A stretch of DNA of 64,000 nt from Stramonita haemastoma (lineage: Eukaryota > Mollusca > Gastropoda > Neogastropoda > Muricidae). Both the position numbers and the translations under genes were made by a program. Below the pieces are notes generated by a model. That model was not told the DNA's origin, ran no database searches, and saw only the letters and a program-made list of their open reading frames with translations. Location: contig CM060342.1 of assembly GCA_030674155.1 (NCBI GenBank), positions 21,775,345 through 21,839,344 of the forward strand, given 5' to 3'. Below are positions 10,501 through 19,170 of the stretch, piece after piece (the stretch's first letter is position 1; the number at the start of each line of letters is the position of its first letter).

Positions 10501-10619
10501 GATTTTTTTTCCTCTTATCAGTAGTAGGACCCCTCCCCCTCCTCCCCCTTTTTTTTTTTTTTGGCAAAGGTGTTACATGGTGTTCGTATGTAGAATATTT
10601 CACTGAAGCACACAGGTGT

Positions 10620-10737
10620 GTTTAGACACCCATCGGCGAAGTCGGAATGTGGCTAACTTTAATGGTGTGTAAAAATGGTCGCATATGCCAGAATCTCACC
10701 ATTGGTGAACCTCAGAGCTCTAGCTGAGGAGTGACTT
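10620..10737 (+). repeat. SINE family C, 3' body
   Basis: Signature 'GCGAAGTCGGAATGTGGC' then 'ttaatggtg', 'tctcaccattggtgaac' and 'ctctagctgagg' is present. No head is attached. Confidence 0.7.
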
Positions 10738-10892
10738 CACCCCATCTCCCCCCCCCCCCCCCCCCCGAAAAAATCCCAAACAGGCGCGTACGTGCACGCA
10801 CACACACGCGCGCGCGTGCATGCACAAGATAAGTGCAGGATGAAAAAGTTGTGTAAACTTTATCTTTAACCCTCCATAAAGATCATCATTTA

Positions 10893-11192
10893 AGGGGGCG
10901 GAATAACCAAGTGGTCAGAGCGCTGGCTTTCCCCCAGCCAATGTTAAGCAGCGTCGAGCCTGGTTGCCAATGACCGTGTGACCGTTTGCCCGCCTTAGCT
11001 TCAGTACAGTTCCCCCCAGTTCACCCAGCTGTTAATGGGTTCCTGCCCTCTTTAGGGTTCGGGAAGGTAAAGCAGCGAGGGAGAGGAGATGGGCGCCGCT
11101 GCCCTCAACATGCTGGCCCCTGGAGAAGCTGAGGTCTCCGACGCCTCGCTCCCCTACGACCACATAGGTTATGGGACACCTTTACCTTAAAG
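10893..11192 (+). repeat. SINE family D, apparently full length
   Basis: The element opens with GGGGGCGGAATAACCAAGTG, in which TAACCAAGTGG fits a polymerase III A-box. A weaker B-box-like GTCGAGCCTGG follows. The body contains 'ggaaggtaaagcagcgaggg', 'gaggagatgggcgccgctgc' and 'gaagctgaggtctccgacgc', and ends in CCTTTACCTTA. The same body is inserted in a MITE at about 19957-20127. Confidence 0.75.
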
Positions 11193-11323
11193 ATCATTTT
11201 GACTTGACTTGACACACAACCCCTATTCCTCCCCCTCCCTCCAAAAAACTACCAAAAACAAGTAAGTAGCTAGACTAAAAACAACAACAACACAATACTA
11301 CATAAAACAATCATCAGTTTTAC

Positions 11324-11374
11324 CTGTAGCCTCAGGTCAAAACTGTCCAAAATGGCGCCGCCCCGCAAAGACAT
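11324..11374 (-). CDS. Candidate first coding exon (exon A) of an unidentified - strand gene
   Basis: The - strand reads ATG then 17 codons, MSLRGGAILDSFDLRLQ, followed by a GTAAAA donor (11318-11323 on +). The exon ends in phase 0. Upstream on the - strand a GTGTCTCTGCAG acceptor-like site ends near 11396, which could start the 5' UTR part of this exon. The peptide is not repetitive, the region is GC-rich around the ATG as in a promoter-proximal exon, and no stop interrupts it. I do not recognise the product. With exons B, C and D it would give a small protein whose introns are filled with microsatellites. A random ATG with a donor remains possible. Confidence 0.4.
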
Positions 11375-11593
11375 GGTATTTTAAAATTATTGGGCCTGCA
11401 GAGACACGAAGCGGTGTTAGCCCTGGTCGGATGAAGAGTGAAGTGAAGTGTAGTGAAGTGAGGTGCCTGCAACACGCTCACTGCTCATCTCCTGACCCGT
11501 ATGTGTGGGTGAACACAGTATAGTTCAGTTTCACGTGCATCATGGAACGAAGCGTCTTGTACTGACAGCGATAGGATGACTTGTTGAGCACTA

Positions 11594-11740
11594 TGTATTT
11601 ATTTATTTATTTATTTATTCTTTTATATCGAGGATAATGGAATGAGCACTCGTGTGCTTTTTTTTTACATTCTGTCCCCGTGTGTATGCAGTTTTTGTAA
11701 ATCTTGTCATTTGTTCCCATCTTTACTACACTTAAAGAGT
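11594..11740 (-). repeat. SINE family A, partial
   Basis: An ATTT run followed by 'ttttatatcgaggataatgg' and 'tccccgtgtgtatgcag' is the reverse complement of the family A tail. The body is truncated near 11740. Confidence 0.7.
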
Positions 11741-11849
11741 TCACTGCTGTTGCTTCCTTCCTTGCCTGTGTGTTTCTGATTATTCTTTTTTATTTATTTA
11801 TTATTTGATTTCAAGTAAACAGAATAAAGCACCGATTTGAGTCCCGTCC

Positions 11850-12046
11850 TACCCGGACTTTTGCACAGTAATAGAGCCCACGGCACTAGCAGAGTCCTCT
11901 ATTGTATGCATACACACTTTTCTAGCATGTTTGACATGCATGTGGTTGGTCTGGTGGCGAAACCATATCCCCTGAGAAGAGAGCTAGCCTGGCTTAAATA
12001 TAGTAATTCTTTTGGAACAAAAGCTGGTACAGTGTATGCAACAATA

Positions 12047-12077
<31 letters not shown>

Positions 12078-12101
12078 GTCATCGTCATCGTCATCATCAT
12101 C

Positions 12102-12133
<32 letters not shown>

Positions 12134-12875
12134 CAGTATAATGTACAATATGATGTACCAAAGCACAGTGCAGGGCTGCTGCAATATGCACACTGAGAAA
12201 ATCACGCACATACAAACACCAGCGCGCACATGCATGCGCGCACCTACACCCCCAAGGATAAGAGGCATTTTGAGAAGATGTGACATGGTGCCAGCTTTAG
12301 TCCCGTCCTACTCTGAATTTTGCGCAGAAACAGCCCATGACACCACAAGAGGGCTATGCTCTATACATACACACTTTGCTAGCGTCTTTCATATGGGTGG
12401 TGCCATTCTTGTGGTGACACCACAGCCCCAAAATGTTAGCCTAGCTTAGATATAGCAAGTCTGATGGAACAAAAGCTGGCACAGTGTACGTAACAATACA
12501 TAGTATTACACATAATGATAATATACAATATGATGCACCACATCACAATGCAGGGCGGCTGCATTATGCATGCACACGCACACACACAGCGCGCGCGCAC
12601 ACACACACAGACAGACACACACACACCAGGACACATACACACCCACAAGAATAAAGAGCATATTGAGAAAATATGACATAGCCCTTTTATAGTCCCTTTC
12701 CTACCACAACTTTTGCACAGTAAAAGAGCCCAAGGCACCAAACAGAGTCATGTACTGCATGCATACACAATTTTCTCGAATCTTTTATATGAGTGAGCCC
12801 GTAATTGCGTCGATACCACAGCCACGAAAAAGACAGCTTGATTAGAATAATTATAACAAGTTTGTGGGAAGAAGG
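11850..12875 (-). repeat. Diverged, inverted relatives of the 392-bp satellite (left half)
   Basis: Three units (about 11850-12290, 12295-12690 and a partial one to about 12875) align in reverse complement with the 392-bp satellite monomer at 33.45-39.77 kb. Shared landmarks on the - strand include 'gcatacactgtaccagcttt', 'tggtatcg', a GTGTATGCAT stretch and 'ctgtgcaaaagt'. They differ at many positions and have microsatellites grown inside, for example (ATC)n at 12046-12136. Confidence 0.75.
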
Positions 12876-12878
12876 CTT

Positions 12879-13234
12879 GCAATTTATTTATTTAGGCCTA
12901 TTTATTTATTTATTTATTTATTTATTTATTATCGAGGAATAATGGAATAAGCACTCATGTGCTTTTTTTTATTTTTTTTTTTTACATCGAGTCCCCGTGT
13001 GTATGCAGTTCTGTAAATGTCATCTGTTCCCACTGGCACACATTGGCCTACTCTTACGAAAAGCGGAACAACAGGATTTAACATGTGTGCAAGATGTTCT
13101 GCGTGCGTTCGCACACGGGGCCTCAGTTCATAGTCTCACCCGAAGGACTTAGGGAGAGTGGAGTCGGCACTGATGTTAACTCCAGGAGAAAAATGTCCTC
13201 GACCAGGGATCGAACCCGGGTCGTCAATATCTAG
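12879..13234 (-). repeat. SINE family A, nearly full length
   Basis: An (ATTT)n tail, 'atcgaggaataatggaataa', 'cctactcttacgaaaagcgg', 'gtgcgttcgcacacggggcc' and a reverse B-box (GATCGAACCCGGGTCGTC) appear in order. The element sits exactly between the inverted and direct halves of the old satellite array. Confidence 0.85.
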
Positions 13235-13237
13235 GGC

Positions 13238-13438
13238 CTATATCAAAGCCAGGCTGCCCTCTTCGGGGCTGTGGTGTCCCCACAAGAATGGTGCTGCCCC
13301 TATCGAAGCTGCTAGTAAATTGAGTGTGCATACAGAACTCTCATGGTGTCTTGGGATCTGTTACCGCTCAAAAGATGGGATAGGGTGAGGTTCAAACCAG
13401 TTCTTTGTCACATCTTCTATCTCGATATGCCCTTATCC

Positions 13439-13517
<79 letters not shown>

Positions 13518-13591
13518 TGGTGTGTGCGCGCGCGCGCGCGCGTGTGTGTATGTGTGTATGTGTGTGTATGCGCGTGTGCGTGCGTGCGTGC

Positions 13592-13630
<39 letters not shown>

Positions 13631-13922
13631 GTGAGTGTGGCCACGGCCCTGCACTATGCTGTGGTGCATCATATCTTATATCATAATTAATATTATGTGT
13701 GATACTGTGTATTGTTGCGTACACTGTACCAGCTTTCATTCCGACAAGACTTACTATATTCAAGCCAGGCTGGCCTTTTTGGGGGCTGTGGTATCGCCAC
13801 AAGAACGGCGCCACTAATATCAAAGATGTCAGTAAAGTGTGTTTGCATAAAGTTGAGCTGTCACCTGGTGGACGGGACGCAAACCAGCACTTTGTTACAT
13901 CTTCTCCATATTGGCCTTATTC

Positions 13923-14013
<91 letters not shown>

Positions 14014-14058
14014 GTGTGTGTGCGTGTGTGTGTGTGTGTGGCGTGTGTGTGTGTGCGC

Positions 14059-14089
<31 letters not shown>

Positions 14090-14640
14090 TGTGGTGTGTG
14101 TTGTGTGTGTGTGCGCGCGCGCGTGCCCATGGTCGTGTTTGTGTGTGCCTTTTATTGTGTGTGTGCGCGTATGGCAACTACCCTGCGCTATGCTGTGGTG
14201 CATCATATTGTATAATTATCATTAATATTATGTGTAATAAGCCTATATTGTGTATTGTTGCGTACACTGTAGGCCTACCAGCTTTCGTTCTGGCAAGGCT
14301 TGCTAATTTTCGGGGCTGTGTTGTCGCCACAAGAACAGCGCCACCCATATGGAAAATTGTGTAAAGTGTGTATGCATATTACAGTAGAGCACTGTCATCC
14401 TGGGGTCTTAAAGGCTAGGCCTACTGTGCAAAAGTCCGGGTTGGACGGAACTCAAATCGTCACGTAGGCCTAGTCACATCTTCTCCATAATGGGCCTTAT
14501 TCTTGGGGGGGGGGGGGGGGGGGGGGTGTATGCACACGCGTATGCGTGCGCGCGCTCCTTGTTTGTGTGTGCGTTGCTATGTGAGTGTGCGTGTGGCTAC
14601 GACACTACACTGTGATGAAGTGCATCATATTGTATATTAT
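13238..14640 (+). repeat. Diverged relatives of the 392-bp satellite (right half) with (TG)n expansions
   Basis: About three units in + orientation share 'ctatgctgtggtgcatcata', 'gcgtacactgta', 'agctttc(a/g)ttc' and 'ggcgccac' with the big satellite. Large (TG)n/(CG)n runs at 13439-13627 and 13924-14120 occupy the place where the 392-bp monomer has its alternating GCGCGCGTGCGCGCGCGC stretch. Open frames in the TG runs are not genes. Confidence 0.8.
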
Positions 14641-15660
14641 AATTAAAAGAGGTTAGACCTACAGACCTTCACCTTTAGCAGTGCATGACAGCATCTGACC
14701 TTGACCTTTTAAATTGACGGCATGTTGTGTTTTGGTTTTCAAGCTAAAGCAGACGTAGTAGGCCCTTGTGCGTTCAAAGTTTGATCATACACACAAGTGT
14801 CAGGCATCGCCACAGAAAGACAGGTGTCTGCTTTATGAAGCGATCAACAAATTGTGTGCAACTGCTTCAATGAGTTCTTAGGCAGTGATCCGTCAGACGC
14901 CACGCAACATAGGCTAGGCCTAGTACACGACACAGTAGCCTACTCGCCTTATTGTGTGGGAAGGTAGGCTATTGTATTATCTCAGCACTCGATGTCGGTC
15001 CTAGCCTATTCATTTAATTAAGACCAGTATTAACACGCTGATTGCACTCTGGGTGTATTTGAACCATCCATCGACCAGGCATAGATAGCCAACTGTTTTT
15101 TGCATGATGTTGTTTTCGGTTTTGTGCGCGTTCGAACCACAGTTAAAAATAGCCTAAACATTGTATACTACCATTAGGTTAATTCGTATTACTTATAGCT
15201 TCTTCCGAATGACTCGAAAAGTAAAACCGAACTGCTTGTTCTTCGTTTTTTTAAGTCTGAATACAACAATCAGCAGCTATAATATACAAGTCTTGTGAAA
15301 CAAACATTGGGAACCCTGCAGAATCCCTTAATCTTCTTTTTTCTTTTTTTTCACCATTGCGTAATGTAATGTTGGATTGGAAACCAGACTAACAGGATTC
15401 TTTCATGAATCGGCGGATGACGTGTTAATTAGGGATCAGCTCAAAACAGCGCCAGCCTAACTCAGTGTGGCCTGACATGTATTCCTTGCTTCCCAAAGAG
15501 ATCTAACTTTGTGGAAGTACAGTAAAAGCATGCCTGTTTGTCAGTACTTCTGTATCACTCACTATCATACTCAAAATCCACCCAGATTTGTTTCTCACAA
15601 TTTTTTCCTCCTCATTCTCCCCCTTTCTCTCTCTCTCCCTAACTGCCCCTCCCCCTCCCC
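14641..15660. other. Unique sequence, no gene seen
   Basis: Mixed-composition DNA without simple repeats except short T runs. I see no splice-bounded exon. It could hold distal regulatory sequence for SHPK, but nothing shows this. Confidence 0.4.
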
Positions 15661-15671
15661 AGTGTGCATGC

Positions 15672-15672
<1 letters not shown>

Positions 15673-15743
<71 letters not shown>
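15673..15743. repeat. (TG)n microsatellite
   Basis: This is a pure TG run of about 35 units. Confidence 0.95.
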
Positions 15744-15749
<6 letters not shown>

Positions 15750-16502
15750 CACCTCTGGCTATACACTTCTGGCAATTTATTCATAACTAATATTGGCTAG
15801 GGGCCTAGCCTATTCAGTTATTTTTATTAATTAATTTCTGGTTTACAAGTTCTACTATTTCACTTGCCAAGGTGCTTTGGAAGGCAGTCAGTTAAACTTT
15901 TATGTTAGTTTAAAATTTATTAGTAATTTATGATATGGGAAAGGATTGAGTGGTTTTGAACACAGACAAAATCTTTCATTAACCTATATATACTATTACT
16001 ACTGAGCAATTTTAACTAAAGTACAAGTTTTCTCAATAGTGTTTATCAAGATCAGACATAGCATGAGCCAGGTTTAGTTAGTAGAACTGTAATTTAAACC
16101 ATTACATCAACAATTGCTTCAGATTTGATTAATATTATACTTCTAAATTATTTGAAGTGCTACTCAGGAGGACAGTATGCTATAGTGTTAATTATTATAG
16201 AGCCAATGCAGTATGCACATGTTGTTAAACATGAATTTAGTAAAATCAAAGAACATCTGTTCATAGGTAAAAGTTGTAGAATTTAAATAAAAAAAGAAAC
16301 ATAACACAAATAAAGATGACAGTTTACACTTCTTCCTAGCATATTTCATTTAAAGTAAACTTTTCTATCTCTCTTTCCTCACCTAACCCAGCTGCTTACC
16401 ACACACACACACAACATGCATGCACGCACGCATGCACACATGCGCGCACATACACACACACATGCACACATACACGTGTGCACACATGTGCACAGACACA
16501 TA
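15744..16502. other. AT-rich unique sequence and CA/GC-rich patch, no gene seen
   Basis: Unremarkable AT-rich DNA to about 16390, then an imperfect CACA/CGCA stretch to 16500. No exon is supported. Confidence 0.4.
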
Positions 16503-16545
16503 CCATTAAGGTAGCCGCATTCTGACTTCAAAGATAATGTTTAAA
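16503..16545 (-). repeat. SINE family C fragment
   Basis: 'accattaaggtagccgcatt' and 'ctgacttcaa' are the reverse complement of the family C signature. Only about 40 bases remain. Confidence 0.55.
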
Positions 16546-16748
16546 CATGACAACAGCACGCATATATTACATGTGTTGTTTAGTGTTTCTTTGAAAATGT
16601 ATTTTCTGTCATCTGTTCTTACTGGCAAGTATGGGGACTTGGTTTATAAATACAGTCTTTAGATTAATTTGATATATCACAGTTATAACCTTTTTCTTTT
16701 TTCAAATAGAAACAGTTCTATCTATCTATTGATCTATCTGTCACTTAG

Positions 16749-16864
16749 TCAGGCGACAGTGGGGACACCCCTGAAGACTTGACTACCAGTTCCCTCCATT
16801 CCTCTCTCTGTTCTGCCTTTCTCAGGGTTTTTGTTGAGTTCTAGGCCCGTCCATTTGCTAATCC
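16749..16864 (-). mobile_element. LINE family LA, 3' half of an interrupted copy
   Basis: On the - strand the frame reads RISKWTGLELNKNPEKGR, then ERGMEGTGSQVFRGVPTVA. The KWTGL motif and the closing GVP block are the C-terminus of the same LINE family seen at 7189-7323. The protein block that belongs just before it (RKRWEDNI) lies 450 bases away at 17311-17421, beyond an inserted + strand element. Confidence 0.7.
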
Positions 16865-17310
16865 GCTCGTCGGCAGATACTTTGTCCCTAAGAACACCCA
16901 GATTCAACCTATCTACCGTTGGCCGCCGCTCTTTCTCTGTTTCCGGTCCATCGATGTGGAACAACCTTCCCTCTCTCCCTCCGACAAAAGCCTACTTATG
17001 ACACTTTTAAATCCAACCTCAAGACACACTTATTTCAAACCTAAGTTTTTCTCATTCCGCTTCCATCTCTTACCTGTCCCTGCCTTCAACATCCACCTGC
17101 CAAAGTGCATAACGTTTGTGGGTGTGTGTGCGTGCGCGCGCGTGCTGCGTGCGTGCGTGCGTGTGTGTGTGTGTGTGTGTGTACATTCAAATTTGTCAAA
17201 ACTGTAAATAGTTGCTGATTGTGCGTCGTGTAGGTTGAATGCAAGCGCTTTGATTTGTTTTTGCAAGATATAGCGCCATACAAATTCCATGTATTATTAT
17301 TATTATTATT
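16865..17310 (+). mobile_element. LINE family LB 3' end inserted into a family LA copy
   Basis: The + strand reads RSFSVSGPSMWNNLPSLPP and, after a frameshift, LRQKPTYDTFKSNLKTHLF ending QT and TAA. The VSGPSxWNxLP...F-S-LKTHLF block is typical of the extreme C-terminus of CR1/Jockey-type non-LTR elements. A 3' UTR with an inserted (TG)n run ends in 'tatagcgccatacaaattcc' and an (ATT)n tail at 17298-17310, as expected for the 3' end of such elements. Confidence 0.75.
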
Positions 17311-17430
17311 AATGTTGTCCTCCCATCTCTTCCTTGGTCTGCATCTTTTTCTTCCTCCTTGGACAGTGCTTTGCAGTATTGTTTTTGCAAGTTCTTTAGA
17401 TCTTGTGACATGCCGTACCATTTTACGCTT
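17311..17430 (-). mobile_element. LINE family LA, 5' half of an interrupted copy
   Basis: The - strand reads MVRHVTRSKELAKTILQ, then a GGRK(K)RCRPRKRWEDNI block. In related elements RKRWEDNI is followed directly by xEWTGL, which here lies at 16749-16864. The copy is therefore split by the LB insertion. Confidence 0.75.
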
Positions 17431-17500
17431 TCTTTACGATTGATAGAAGAGTTTCATAGGGACAAATGGAAACAGTGCATATAAAATAAAGATGTAAATA

Positions 17501-17553
17501 TTTTTGTTACAGAAGGCCATCACCCACAACTGCCAGCCGTTTATTAACACATC
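17501..17553 (+). promoter_or_regulatory. Acceptor-like site and 5' leader of SHPK
   Basis: A pyrimidine-rich TATTTTTGTTACAG ends at 17512, 41 bases before the SHPK ATG. It looks like a 3' splice site, so a non-coding 5' exon probably lies upstream. I cannot locate that exon. The interval 17513-17553 would then be 5' UTR. Confidence 0.45.
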
Positions 17554-17787
17554 ATGGATGTGGATCAGTTCATTCCTCCCTACACATTGGGCATCGACCT
17601 TGGCACGACCTCGGTCAAGGTCGCCATTCAGGACGCCAGAGGGAGCTGTGTAGAGAACGTCACTGTGCCGTCATTGGCCTCCGTTCCCAGCAGCCTGGGG
17701 GAGGAGGGGGAGGAGCAGTGTCCCCTCACCATCTGGGAAGCTCTGCAGGCCGGCCTTCGACAGCTAACCACAGACCACCAAGTCAAG
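17554..17787 (+). CDS. SHPK: SHPK exon 1
   Basis: It starts at ATG 17554 (context ACATCATGG) and encodes 78 residues with the LGIDLGTTSVKV nucleotide-binding strand near the N-terminus. It ends CAAG with a GTGACG donor, phase 0. A (TG)n run begins about 25 bases into the intron. Confidence 0.92.
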
Positions 17788-17888
17788 GTGACGGACTGGT
17801 CTGTCTGCTCTGTGTGTGTGTGTGTGGGGGGGGGGGGAGGGGTAGGGGGGGGGGTAGGGGGGGAGGTATTGGTATGTGTGTGTGTGTC

Positions 17889-17923
<35 letters not shown>

Positions 17924-17986
17924 GGCGTCGGTGTGTTTGTATGTGTGTGTGTGTGTGTATGCACATGCACACATGAGCGTGCGTGC

Positions 17987-18078
<92 letters not shown>

Positions 18079-18478
18079 CCTGTTGTGAAAGATAATCATG
18101 GAGGAAAACAAATACAGGTAAACAGTGAAAACTTTCCCAGCCTGGAAGCTGTTTTCTACACACAAAAAAGTAGCCCTCCCCCCGACCCCCAATTTTGTAA
18201 TTGATATTTCTGTGCAGCTCATAATTTGTACTTGATGTTACATTGGAATGATTTGGTATTATAGATTTTAAAGAAATATATATATCCTGTTGATGAATAT
18301 GATGATCATTGATATGTATACATACATAATTTTTTTCCTACATTAAATGACAAGAAACCCCCTCACTTTTCAGCCCTCATCTCTCATCACATACCCCCCC
18401 CCCCCCCTCATCTAATATCACATTAAGTGAACAGACATAAAATCAAAGACACACACACACACCACACCACACCACACA

Positions 18479-18558
<80 letters not shown>

Positions 18559-19139
18559 AAACCACATTCAAAATTTTTTTTTACCTACACAGGTACAAGC
18601 GATAGGAATCAGCGGTCAGATGCACGGACTCGTGCTCTGGCGAGGGACGAAATCCTGGCACCGCATAGACGACCAGACGCGACACATCGAACTGAAGAAC
18701 CTGAGCCGTCTCTACACCTGGCAGGATCGACGCTGCTCTCAACAGTTCCTCTCCTCTCTGCCAAAGCCAAAGTCGAGTCTGCGCGTGGCGTCGGGCTACG
18801 GGTGTGTGACGTACCTGTGGCTGCTTCAGAACGAGGCAGGGTATCTGGAGGAGAACCAGTTCAGCTGTGCGGGCACCATCATGGATTTCGTGGTGGCGGC
18901 CATTTGCGATCTGGAGCGACCTATCACCTCGGATCAGTTGGCGGCCAGTTTGGGTTACTACGATGTGCAGTCGCGAACGTGGAATGTTGATATGTGAGAA
19001 GCGTTTGTGTGTTTTTTTTGGGTGGGGGAGGGGGGGGGTTGGGGTGGTAGGGGGAGGAGGAGGGAGGTGTTTGTTTTGGGTGGGGTTTTTGTGGGTTTTT
19101 TTTTTTTTTTACTTGTCAGTAGCTGAATGAGTGAAGGGG

Positions 19140-19170
<31 letters not shown>

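Noticed and set aside
12046..12136. Histidine- or aspartate-rich open frames
   Set aside because: They are translations of an (ATC)n trinucleotide run.
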